This document shows, piece by piece, positions 8,403-15,062 of a stretch of DNA of 15,062 nt (the first letter of the stretch is position 1; each line of letters opens with the position of its first letter). The position numbers were made by a program, and so were the translations under genes. The DNA is from an uncultured Prevotellaceae bacterium (lineage in GTDB: Bacteria; Bacteroidota; Bacteroidia; Bacteroidales; Bacteroidaceae), in assembly GCA_945787625.1 (NCBI GenBank), contig CALZJL010000012.1, forward strand, positions 1 to 15,062, written 5' to 3'. The notes below the pieces were generated by a model. The model was not told the origin of the DNA. It made no database searches and saw only the letters and a list, made by a program, of their open reading frames with translations.

Positions 8403-9998
8403 TTATAATTTAATTTTCTTGACAATGCCGTCCCAAGGCTTAAGCTTGATTGAGATGACCTTGTCACCTACGAGAGCATTGCCATGCTCCATACTTCCTA
8501 ATGAACGAATTGCATCTGCTGGTACTCGCACTTCAGTCTCTACACTGTCATCGCAGAAATTAGCAACAACAAGATACGTTACCTTCCTGTCACTACGCAG
8601 GAAAGCATATTGTCTGTCCATGTGTGGGTTGACATACATAAGATCCCAGAACATTCCTTCAGCAAAGGCATTTTCGTTCTCGGAAAAGCGTAGCACCTTC
8701 TGGTAATACTGACGTAGGTCTTTTTCTCCTTTCGTGAGCAGAGCTCCGTCAAACTTGCCTCCATTGCGCCACCGTCGTATAGTGTCTATGGTCCAGTAAT
8801 CAAAGATTGTTGTACGTCCATCTTCACCACTGAAGCCCTCGCTGTCCATACCGCGCTCCCCAAGTTCCTGTCCGAAATACACCATAGTAGGATTGGTGTT
8901 CATGAGCGTGCTAACAAGTAGCATGGGACGTCCTTTTCGGGCATCGCCCGCAAAGAAATCACTGGCTATACGCTGTTCATCATGATTCTCAAGGAAATTG
9001 AGCATGTGACTCTGTATGTCTTCGACACTCTGCCAACACCCTGTTATTTCCTTTGCTGAACAAAAGCCTGCCTGTACAGCCCTTAACTTGTCGTACAGCC
9101 CCACTTTATCATATAAATAGTCAAAACCTCCACGGTAAATATAGTCGCGGTATAGGGCTGGATTGTATACCTCTGCTATGAAGATGATATCAGGATACTG
9201 GGCTTTTATCTGAGGTATTACCCACTCCCAAAACTCTACAGGCACCATCTCTGCCATGTCACAGCGGAATCCATCCACACCCTTGGCTGCCCAATACTGA
9301 AGTATCTGCAACATCTTTGCGTACGTATTGCGACCGTAATTAAGTTTTACGGTCTCATACCAGTCATTGCGTCCTGGCCATGCAGTAAACACATCGTTGC
9401 CCGTAGCTTTGGCAGGATTCTCCTCATATATGGGATATTTGTCCTTTTCTTCCTGACTCAACCCTGCGATGATATTGTCCGTATGGAGAGGCTCACCAAG
9501 ATAGTAGAAATTGTTGTCGGGCGAATACATCTGACTAACATCGTCCCCCTGTCCCAAATCCTGACATCCTATAGGACAAGCATCACTATGGTACTGACGT
9601 GCCACATGATTTGGAACAAAGTCCTGTATTACCTTGAGCCCAGCAGCATGAGTGCGCTCTATCAGCCGCTCCCACTCGGAGATGCGTTCATCTACCTTTG
9701 TAGCCAAATCTGGATCTACATCATAATAATCCTTGATGGCATAGGGACTGCCAGCCTTGCCCTTGACTACCAATGGATTGTCTCTTCTGATCCCATACTT
9801 GGTGTAGTCTGTCTGTGTAGCGTGTTCTATAATACCTGTATACCAAACATGTGTAGCTCCGAGGTTTTTTATCTCTTGCAATGCCTTAGGGGTGAAAGCA
9901 GACATTGTGCCGCATCCACTTTGCTTCTTTCCTCCGTTTGGCACAGGATGCTGCACATTAGCGCCAAACAGCCGTGTAAACACTTGATAGATGACCAT
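8403..9998 (-). CDS. GH13-family alpha-amylase-like glycoside hydrolase, cytoplasmic
   Basis: The 531-aa protein has the GH13 conserved regions in order. They are DFVPNH (126-131), GFRCDMAE with the nucleophile D247, FIAEVYN with the acid/base E276, and ENHD with the transition-state aspartate D340. It should therefore be catalytically competent on alpha-glucans such as maltodextrin or glycogen, though exact specificity cannot be read. There is no signal peptide: the sequence begins MVIYQVFTRLFG at the first strand of the barrel. An intracellular role is inferred, unlike the exported SusG-type amylases. The ATG at 9998 sits directly against an array of 8-bp repeats. The gene ends 1 nt before manC, so the two are probably translated together. 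No promoter is seen upstream; read-through from fabD, 121 bp away, is possible. Confidence 0.92.
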   Translation of the reverse strand: MVIYQVFTRLFGANVQHPVPNGGKKQSGCGTMSAFTPKALQEIKNLGATHVWYTGIIEHATQTDYTKYGIRRDNPLVVKGKAGSPYAIKDYYDVDPDLATKVDERISEWERLIERTHAAGLKVIQDFVPNHVARQYHSDACPIGCQDLGQGDDVSQMYSPDNNFYYLGEPLHTDNIIAGLSQEEKDKYPIYEENPAKATGNDVFTAWPGRNDWYETVKLNYGRNTYAKMLQILQYWAAKGVDGFRCDMAEMVPVEFWEWVIPQIKAQYPDIIFIAEVYNPALYRDYIYRGGFDYLYDKVGLYDKLRAVQAGFCSAKEITGCWQSVEDIQSHMLNFLENHDEQRIASDFFAGDARKGRPMLLVSTLMNTNPTMVYFGQELGERGMDSEGFSGEDGRTTIFDYWTIDTIRRWRNGGKFDGALLTKGEKDLRQYYQKVLRFSENENAFAEGMFWDLMYVNPHMDRQYAFLRSDRKVTYLVVANFCDDSVETEVRVPADAIRSLGSMEHGNALVGDKVISIKLKPWDGIVKKIKL

Positions 9999-10112
9999 GG
10001 TTGTGAGGTTTTAAGGTTTTAAGGTTGTGAGGTTGTGAGGTTTTGAGGAAATTAACCCTTAAGCATTCATTAAAAGCTAATCAATGTCAAAACCTCAAGA
10101 CCTCAATGAACC
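9999..10112. repeat. Octamer tandem array with an inverted partner, fabD/amylase junction
   Basis: Positions 9999-10046 consist of six 8-bp units of the form GGTTKTRA (GGTTGTGA, GGTTTTAA, GGTTTTAA, GGTTGTGA, GGTTGTGA, GGTTTTGA), followed by GG. Positions 10087-10112 contain the same octamer in reverse complement (TCAAAACC, TCAAGACC, TCAATGAACC). The two sides can form a 10-bp perfect stem (10037-10046 with 10087-10096), extendable to 16 bp with two mismatches. The AT-rich loop between them is 40 nt. On the coding (-) strand the array occupies the whole stretch just before the amylase ATG. The structure may terminate or attenuate transcription from fabD, but it has no clear T-tract. Confidence 0.8.
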
Positions 10113-10119
10113 TTCTCAA

Positions 10120-11007
10120 TCATGCATGTACTACAGTGACTTCTTTAGAAATCTTGCCAATCATGCCTGTAAGAGCAGTGCCTGGGCCACACTCCACAAA
10201 CTCTGTGGCACCTGCCTCAATCATAGCCTGTACCTCGGCAGTCCAACGTACAGAAGCTGTGAGCTGAGCTATAAGATTCTGTTTGATTTCATCAGGATTG
10301 GTATGAGCCTTACCATCTACATTTTGGTATACTGGACAGCGTGGAGTATGGAACTCCGTTGCAGCTATGGCAGCCTCGAGTTCGTCCTTAGCACCCTGCA
10401 TCAGCGGACTATGGAAAGCACCGCCTACGGGAAGAACTACGGCACGCTTCGCACCTACTTCAATCATCTTGTCACACGCCACAGCTACAGCTTCCTTATC
10501 TCCACTGATTACGAGCTGCCCTGGACAATTGTAGTTGGCAGCAACTACCGTACCAACACCTGTAGCGGTAACCTCTGCACATACTCGCTCTATGTCACTA
10601 TCCGAAAGACGCAATACTGCTGCCATACCTCCAGGGTGAGCATCGCAACACTTCTGCATAGCCATAGCACGGGCATAGACAAGTTTTAGACCATCCTCAA
10701 AGTTGAGAGCTCCTGAGGCTACAAGTGCACTGAACTCTCCAAGGCTGTGACCGCCCACCATATCAGGTTTGAAGCCTTCACCCATAGCTACAGCCATAGC
10801 CACACTATGCAAGAAAACGGCTGGCTGTGTGACCTTGGTCTCCTTAAGAGCCTCAGCGTCACCTTCAAACATTATGCCTGTCAGATCGAAACCAAGTATC
10901 TCGTTGGCCTTATCCATCATTGTCCTTGCCTCAGCGTTGTTCTCATAAAGATCCTTGCCCATGCCAGTAAACTGTGCTCCCTGACCGGGAAATACAAATG
11001 CTTTCAT
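10120..11007 (-). CDS. fabD: Malonyl-CoA:acyl carrier protein transacylase
   Basis: FabD moves malonyl groups from CoA to acyl carrier protein to supply fatty-acid chain elongation in the cytoplasm. The 295-aa product is of normal family length. It has FPGQGAQ (6-12), the nucleophile motif GHSLGE with S88, the substrate-binding R113 in YARAMAMQ, and the catalytic H199 in AFHSPLM. GPGTALTGMIGKI near the C-terminus is also typical. All key residues are present. The ATG at 11007 gives MKAFVFPGQGAQ, the standard start. The gene stands apart from the usual fab cluster, with its own promoter in the divergent region shared with the RSH gene. The amylase-like gene follows 121 bp downstream on the same strand across the octamer repeats. 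Confidence 0.96.
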   Translation of the reverse strand: MKAFVFPGQGAQFTGMGKDLYENNAEARTMMDKANEILGFDLTGIMFEGDAEALKETKVTQPAVFLHSVAMAVAMGEGFKPDMVGGHSLGEFSALVASGALNFEDGLKLVYARAMAMQKCCDAHPGGMAAVLRLSDSDIERVCAEVTATGVGTVVAANYNCPGQLVISGDKEAVAVACDKMIEVGAKRAVVLPVGGAFHSPLMQGAKDELEAAIAATEFHTPRCPVYQNVDGKAHTNPDEIKQNLIAQLTASVRWTAEVQAMIEAGATEFVECGPGTALTGMIGKISKEVTVVHA

Positions 11008-11081
11008 ATCAGTTCTATTTTATGTGTTTAACCATCCTTATATATTTAAGATGAATATAGTATCCACGCTTTTTACGCTTA

Positions 11082-11111
11082 CAAATATACGCTTTATTTG
11101 TCGTTTATCAA
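11082..11111 (-). promoter_or_regulatory. Promoter of fabD
   Basis: On the minus strand, TTG (complement of CAA at 11109-11111) and TATATTTG (complement of 11082-11089) are separated by 19 bp. This fits the Bacteroidetes consensus TTG-N19-21-TAnnTTTG. It predicts a start near 11075 and a leader of roughly 70 nt before the fabD ATG at 11007. Confidence 0.7.
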
Positions 11112-11127
11112 AAAAAAGTTGTATAGA

Positions 11128-11159
11128 TTATTATTTTTAACCTAATTTTAATAACTTTG
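11128..11159 (+). promoter_or_regulatory. Probable promoter of the RelA/SpoT homologue
   Basis: TAACTTTG at 11152-11159 is a perfect -7 element. The best -33 match at the right distance is TTA at 11128-11130 (21-bp spacer), not a full TTG. The predicted start near 11165 leaves a leader of about 24 nt. It lies about 40 bp from the divergent fabD promoter, so the two could influence each other. Confidence 0.6.
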
Positions 11160-11188
11160 CACACAACAAATGTTAAACATCGGCACTT

Positions 11189-13147
11189 ATGGAGGATTAT
11201 GACCAAATAGTAGCAGACCTTGCGCAACAGGTTTTCGACACATTGGAGAGTAGGGTATCACCAGAGGATTTAAAACGCGTGCGTAGGGCGTTTTCGCTGG
11301 CGAAGGAAGCTCATGCTCCACAGCGCCGCAAATCGGGCGAACCATACATCATACACCCTACCAGCGTGGCACTGATAGCAGCCAAAGAGTTGCGTCTTGA
11401 TGCCAATAGTGTAATCACCGCTTTCCTACACGATGTGGTTGAAGATACACCATACACGGTCGAGGATATACGCCAACTGTTCGGTACTGACGTGGCGGGA
11501 CTTGTAGACGTAGTGACTAAGAAGAAAAAGAAGTCCTACAACACCACCAAACAGGTCGATAACTACCAACAGATACTCGATTCGCTGCACTACGACATCA
11601 GAGCCGTAATGGTCAAGATTGCTGACCGTCTCCACAACATGCGCACTCTCGAAAGCATGCGTCCAGACAAACAGATGAAGATTGCAGGAGAGACCGACTT
11701 CTTCTATGCCCCTTTGGCCAACAGACTTGGACTTTTCGAGGTAAAGTCAGACCTTGAGAACCTCTCTTTCAAATATCGCTGCACACTGGAATACAACGAC
11801 ATCTCAATGTGGTTGGAACAAGAGAAAATCGACGATGCCGGGCGTTTGACACATTTCTGCAAAGAACTTAGGGGGACGCTCAAGGATCATGGTATCATGT
11901 GCGAGTGCAAAGTGATATATCGTCGTCCATATTCCATTTGGCGTCGTATGCGAGAACAAGGAGTCGACTTTTACCACTTGCCTAACCATTACTACATACG
12001 CATTGAGTTTTGGGATGATATCCTTGATGACCCTCTGACTGAGAAGGAGACTTGCCTTAAGATATACAACCTCATCACTCGCGAATTTCGCGAAAAGCCT
12101 GGATCGTTTATAAACAACATCGATCAGGCCAAGGAAAATAGCTACCAATGCCTGCGTCTGATGCTTCTGTCGCAGAGCGGAGTGTGGGAAGATATACAGA
12201 TTTGTTCAACCAATATGGTGCAAGCCTCCATCGTAGGCTGTATGGGCGAGATTGGTTCAAGCATAGGCAATTGGGTCAAGCGTTTCCGTCTAGTGCTCGA
12301 AGACATTGCAAAGCGTGGAGACGGAGAATATTTTCTCGAAAACATATCCTCTTCGCTCTATTATGACGACATAACGGTATTTTCACCCAATGGACAGGGG
12401 CTGTTCCTGCCCAAAGGAGCTACAGTAATTGACTACGCGTTTAAAAAAGGAGAATACGAAGGCAACCATGCACACTGGGCTCGAGTCAATGGTAAATTAT
12501 GTAGTGTCAAGACCCGCTTGCACAGTGGAGATTGCGTAGAGTTACACACTTCACCCAATATCCACCCAGGCAAGGATTGGATAGACCACTGCGAGAGCTA
12601 TGCAGCCAAACGAGGTCTACGCCTCTTCCTCATCTCGCGCAACATCATGCAGGGTGGCGTGCACCGTTGCCCCCTGTGTAGCCCTCTGCCTGGCGGAGAC
12701 GTGATAGGTATACGCAACCATGGTACGTCTGACACTCCCGGAGGCATCACCGACATCACCCTACACCGACGCTCCTGCCCCGAAGCAATCCGCATGGCGA
12801 GCAAGTTTGGCGATGATGTAATAAGTGTGACATACGCCACTACCCCAGCAGCACCTCCAGTACAGATAGAGAGCGACACAGCCATTATCATCAACCGACA
12901 GGGATACTCCTACCCTATCACTTTAGAAGTCCTAGCTGTAGACCGCTACCATCTGTGTATGGATCTGCTCGAGGAAATTGCCGACAAACTGAAACTTGCC
13001 ATAACCCACATCTCAGCCTCGAGCCAAGATTCGATCGCACATTGCCGTATCACATTCATGGTGCACGATGTCAGCGAAATGCTATGCGCCATAAAACATA
13101 TCCAATCTATTGACGGAGTCGACTCCGTACACCTCGTCAACGAGTGA
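11189..13147 (+). CDS. RelA/SpoT homologue with intact hydrolase and degenerate synthetase domain
   Basis: This is a long RSH-family protein of 652 aa; the family controls the alarmone (p)ppGpp. The N-terminal HD hydrolase domain keeps R47, H56, the HDVVED motif (H81, D82, E85, D86) and KIADRLHN (143-150, N150), so it should degrade (p)ppGpp. The synthetase domain (about 225-370) is recognisable but altered. The GRxK motif before SI (249-250) reads VIYR, and the metal-binding Asp is N266. The YQSLH region reads YQCLR (H to R323), and EIQIRT reads DIQICST (D335, C339). A TGS domain (about 394-455) follows, then a Cys-containing domain (C494, C497, C530) and a C-terminal ACT domain (about 574-652). 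I infer a SpoT-like hydrolase with little or no synthetase activity. The ATG at 11189 follows a good -7 element; no Shine-Dalgarno is seen. I give no symbol because relA and spoT names would imply activity. Confidence 0.9.
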   Translation: MEDYDQIVADLAQQVFDTLESRVSPEDLKRVRRAFSLAKEAHAPQRRKSGEPYIIHPTSVALIAAKELRLDANSVITAFLHDVVEDTPYTVEDIRQLFGTDVAGLVDVVTKKKKKSYNTTKQVDNYQQILDSLHYDIRAVMVKIADRLHNMRTLESMRPDKQMKIAGETDFFYAPLANRLGLFEVKSDLENLSFKYRCTLEYNDISMWLEQEKIDDAGRLTHFCKELRGTLKDHGIMCECKVIYRRPYSIWRRMREQGVDFYHLPNHYYIRIEFWDDILDDPLTEKETCLKIYNLITREFREKPGSFINNIDQAKENSYQCLRLMLLSQSGVWEDIQICSTNMVQASIVGCMGEIGSSIGNWVKRFRLVLEDIAKRGDGEYFLENISSSLYYDDITVFSPNGQGLFLPKGATVIDYAFKKGEYEGNHAHWARVNGKLCSVKTRLHSGDCVELHTSPNIHPGKDWIDHCESYAAKRGLRLFLISRNIMQGGVHRCPLCSPLPGGDVIGIRNHGTSDTPGGITDITLHRRSCPEAIRMASKFGDDVISVTYATTPAAPPVQIESDTAIIINRQGYSYPITLEVLAVDRYHLCMDLLEEIADKLKLAITHISASSQDSIAHCRITFMVHDVSEMLCAIKHIQSIDGVDSVHLVNE

Positions 13148-13213
13148 AAATGCCACAAATGCGTGTACTAACAATAAATTTGCTGTATAAAATGCATTTT
13201 TTTTGCATATCGC

Positions 13214-13244
13214 TTGCAGATATGGAAATAAAGTTATACCTTTG
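13214..13244 (+). promoter_or_regulatory. Promoter of the tRNA-Ser/tRNA-Glu unit
   Basis: TTG at 13214-13216 and TACCTTTG at 13237-13244 are 20 bp apart, matching the Bacteroidetes consensus. Transcription would start near 13251, about 57 nt before mature tRNA-Ser, so a 5' leader must be removed, presumably by RNase P. The promoter lies about 70 bp after the stop of the RSH gene, with no strong terminator between them. Confidence 0.75.
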
Positions 13245-13307
13245 CAACGCATTTGAGAGAAAGATGCTCAGTGGAGCGGTAGGAAAATTCTCTTGACTAC
13301 CATAAAA

Positions 13308-13395
13308 GGAAGTTTGGGTGAGTGGCTGAAACCACCAGTTTGCTAAACTGACGTACGGGTTTACCGTACCGGGGGTTCGAATCCCCCAGCTTCCG
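13308..13395 (+). tRNA. tRNA-Ser (anticodon GCT)
   Basis: The sequence folds as an 88-nt class II tRNA. The acceptor arm GGAAGTT pairs with AGCTTCC (13388-13394, one G-T pair). The anticodon arm CAGTTTGCTAAACTG presents GCT, which reads AGC/AGU serine codons. A long variable arm GTACGG/CCGTAC is typical of tRNA-Ser. The T arm GGGGG-TTCGAAT-CCCCC is perfect. The discriminator is G13395, and the 3' CCA is not encoded. Confidence 0.96.
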
Positions 13396-13425
13396 CAGAG
13401 CAATTCGCTATCAAATGCAAAATTT

Positions 13426-13497
13426 GGCGCTTTCGTCTAGCGGCTAGGACACATGCCTCTCACGCATGGAACACGGGTTCGATTCCCGTAGGCGCTA
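13426..13497 (+). tRNA. tRNA-Glu (anticodon CTC)
   Basis: The sequence forms a 72-nt tRNA. The D arm is GTC/GAC around TAGCGGCTAG. The anticodon stem ATGC/GCAT encloses CTCTCAC, so the anticodon is CTC (reads GAG). The T arm is ACGGG-TTCGATT-CCCGT. The acceptor GGCGCTT pairs with AGGCGCT with G-T pairs at the first and sixth positions; the terminal G-T is slightly unusual. CCA is not encoded. It lies 30 nt after tRNA-Ser in the same transcript. Confidence 0.93.
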
Positions 13498-13500
13498 CAT

Positions 13501-13539
13501 AGACTACTTAGAAAATTCTTTTCCAAGTAGTCTTTTTTT
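13501..13539 (+). terminator. Rho-independent terminator of the tRNA unit
   Basis: AGACTACTT (13501-13509) is perfectly complementary to AAGTAGTCT (13525-13533), giving a 9-bp stem. Its last T starts an uninterrupted run of seven Ts (13533-13539). It begins 3 nt after the end of tRNA-Glu, so it closes the tRNA unit. Confidence 0.9.
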
Positions 13540-13749
13540 GTCTCGTGACATGTAGGCTGATGACATTAATGACCATCAGTCAACAGTCTTTTATCTATCA
13601 TACAAACACCAACTCTTTCTCTATTATGCACAGTCCAATGACAGAGTCTAAAAAAGCTCTCATTTGAAAGAAAATACGCAATAAAAGTACACCTATTATT
13701 ATAAAAGATCACGTTTTTATACATTTTTCCTAAATAAGTTACATTTTTG
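13540..13749. other. AT-rich intergenic stretch, no gene seen
   Basis: This stretch lies between the tRNA terminator and the next promoter. It is AT-rich and frequently interrupted by stops. A small hairpin is possible at 13557-13579 (CTGATG/CATCAG). I found no conserved RNA, operator or coding signal here. A 74-codon minus-strand frame crosses it but has no recognisable protein features. Confidence 0.5.
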
Positions 13750-13780
13750 TTGACTTTTAAACTAAAATTATGTACATTTG
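13750..13780 (+). promoter_or_regulatory. Promoter of the lipoprotein gene
   Basis: TTG at 13750-13752 and TACATTTG at 13773-13780 have a 20-bp spacer, an exact fit to the Bacteroidetes promoter consensus. The predicted start is near 13786, giving an AT-rich leader of about 54 nt before the ATG at 13840. Confidence 0.75.
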
Positions 13781-13839
13781 CATCAAACAAGATGAATTAT
13801 TTCATATAATTCTAAAAAATCACTTAATCGTTTTATATT

Positions 13840-15062
13840 ATGAAGAAGAACTTCTTTTTTGGTATCAGCTGTCTTGCTCTTGCCTCTTGCTTGCTCTCTG
13901 CGTGTGTAGATGACAAGTATGATGTCAACGACATGGACATGACGATTGGGTCTACGAGCGATTTAGCTCTACCCTCGCTGTCTACGGATAGCATTCTGTT
14001 GAAGAACATCATGGATCTCGGCGAAGATGACATCATCAAGGTAAAGGACGGTGAATTTCGCCTCGTGACGAGCGGTCAGGCCAATATGACCGAGACAGAG
14101 GTGAATGAAATCACCATCTCAAAGCCAGACATTGAGGCTGTCCACACTAACGTGCAGCTCAATACCAATGGTAACCCGGCAAGATACCGCGCTGTGGCAG
14201 GCGTGCCCGACGAGACTTTTGCCTATACTATTACGGAACAGAACAAGGCTTTTTTTGAAGTCAACGAGACGTCTAATGTCATTTCTGAAGATTTGGTCGA
14301 CGTTGATGCCGTTGCTTTCAAGGAAGGTATAGTATTGAAGTCTACTCTGAATCTGACATTTAGCAACGGGGGGGATTTTATCAAGAAAATACATCTACAG
14401 AATCTTTCCCTTTCTACCCCGAGAGATCTTTCTTTTGAGAAGGCCGAGTTGACATACACCCAGAACGGCCAGAGCAGGACTAATCAGGTCAGCATCAGTG
14501 ACGGGCTTGTCAGCATCTCAGGTGAGAATGATGTAGTGGTGGACGCTGGGAAGCCCGTATATCTTGCACTCACCCTTGATATGGCAGAAGTGAACGGTAA
14601 TGGAATATCGTTCGTAAACAAGAAAATTGAGATAAACAGCCTGTTTAAGTTCAATGGGACTTTTGCCATTAAATCTGAGGAATTTGAGAACTTGAGCGCT
14701 GCCCAACTCCAACAGATTCAGGACAAAGGAATCGCTTCTGTCATACCTCAGGAAGTTGCATTTGACATCGTATCCGCTTTTAGTGATAACATATCTGTAG
14801 TACGTGTAGATGCCATTGCTCAGAAGGCCGTATCTGAGCCAGAGCCTATCGTACTCGACAATATGCCTAATTTCCTCAAGGACGAATCTGTAAAGATAGT
14901 CCTCAACAACCCACCTTTCATCATCGAGTGGAACAACCCCTTCCCCGCAGGCTCTGTAGTCAATCCTGATGCTGCGGCGGTGAAAAACAACCTGACCATC
15001 GAGAGCGTCAAGGGCGATGAAGTGATTGCCAGGAAACTTGCCACTCTGAGCGGCATACCGAG
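13840..15062 (+). CDS. Lipoprotein of unknown function (3' end beyond window)
   Basis: The frame from the ATG at 13840 stays open for 407 codons to the window edge, so the gene is truncated here. The N-terminus is a lipoprotein signal peptide: MKKNFFFG, a hydrophobic stretch, then lipobox LSAC with the lipidated cysteine at residue 22. The residues after it, VDDKYD, are acidic at +3 and +4. This resembles the lipoprotein export signal that sends Bacteroidetes lipoproteins to the outer surface. The remainder is rich in Asn, Asp, Thr, Ser and Val with alternating hydrophobic residues, suggesting beta-sandwich domains. I see no catalytic motif and do not recognise the family. It has its own promoter and follows a strong terminator, so it begins a new transcription unit. 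Its partners lie outside the window. Confidence 0.85.
   Translation, partial: MKKNFFFGISCLALASCLLSACVDDKYDVNDMDMTIGSTSDLALPSLSTDSILLKNIMDLGEDDIIKVKDGEFRLVTSGQANMTETEVNEITISKPDIEAVHTNVQLNTNGNPARYRAVAGVPDETFAYTITEQNKAFFEVNETSNVISEDLVDVDAVAFKEGIVLKSTLNLTFSNGGDFIKKIHLQNLSLSTPRDLSFEKAELTYTQNGQSRTNQVSISDGLVSISGENDVVVDAGKPVYLALTLDMAEVNGNGISFVNKKIEINSLFKFNGTFAIKSEEFENLSAAQLQQIQDKGIASVIPQEVAFDIVSAFSDNISVVRVDAIAQKAVSEPEPIVLDNMPNFLKDESVKIVLNNPPFIIEWNNPFPAGSVVNPDAAAVKNNLTIESVKGDEVIARKLATLSGIP

Noticed and set aside
8402..8467. Upstream extension of manC by 22 codons
   Set aside because: These codons lie within the amylase reading region and precede the normal family N-terminus. The ATG at 8401 is the natural start.
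11170..11202. Ten-codon upstream frame (ATG at 11170) overlapping the RSH start
   Set aside because: It would begin almost at the predicted 5' end of the mRNA and shows no sign of being a control leader. It is probably chance.
13189..13204. AAAATGCATTTT plus T-run as a terminator after the RSH gene
   Set aside because: The palindrome is short and purely AT-rich at its ends, so the stem would be weak. I do not call it a terminator.

Overview
The window looks like chromosomal DNA of a Bacteroidales bacterium, probably Prevotella/Segatella-like. Three signs support this. The promoters fit the Bacteroidetes pattern TTG-N19-21-TAnnTTTG, with four close matches. Shine-Dalgarno sequences are mostly absent. 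A full-length bifunctional fucokinase/GDP-fucose pyrophosphorylase (Fkp) is present, which is characteristic of the phylum. The genus is inference; the order is well supported.

Left edge (1-291): a tandem array of an approximately 83-bp quasi-palindromic intergenic repeat. Its last copy runs directly into a consensus promoter for the next gene. Positions 317-3328 (+): glnS (glutaminyl-tRNA synthetase) followed 30 bp later by a TPR-repeat protein. Its stop overlaps the stop of the opposing fkp gene by 4 bp.

Positions 3325-9998 (-): a tightly packed run read right to left: GH13 alpha-amylase-like enzyme, manC (mannose-1-phosphate guanylyltransferase), gmd (GDP-mannose 4,6-dehydratase) and fkp. 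Gaps are 1 nt, a 4-nt overlap and 11 nt. ManC makes GDP-mannose, Gmd converts it to GDP-4-keto-6-deoxymannose, and Fkp makes GDP-L-fucose from salvaged fucose. The fucose synthase (fcl) that would close the de novo route is not in the window. Upstream of the amylase start lies an array of 8-bp repeats, partly mirrored in inverted orientation just after fabD, which is on the same strand.

Positions 11008-11188: a divergent promoter region between fabD (malonyl-CoA:ACP transacylase, -) and a long RelA/SpoT homologue (+). The (p)ppGpp hydrolase domain of this homologue looks intact, but its synthetase domain has lost most of its recognised catalytic residues. Positions 13214-13539: a compact tRNA-Ser(GCT)/tRNA-Glu(CTC) transcription unit with its own promoter and a strong terminator. 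Positions 13750-15062: a promoter and the first 407 codons of a lipoprotein of unknown function, cut off by the window end.

Most of the window is ordinary core metabolism. The points most worth a second look are the promoter-bearing palindromic repeat array, the inverted octamer arrays at the fabD/amylase junction, the RSH protein with a degenerate synthetase, and the manC-gmd-fkp cluster without fcl. I see no defence system, prophage, insertion sequence or CRISPR array.
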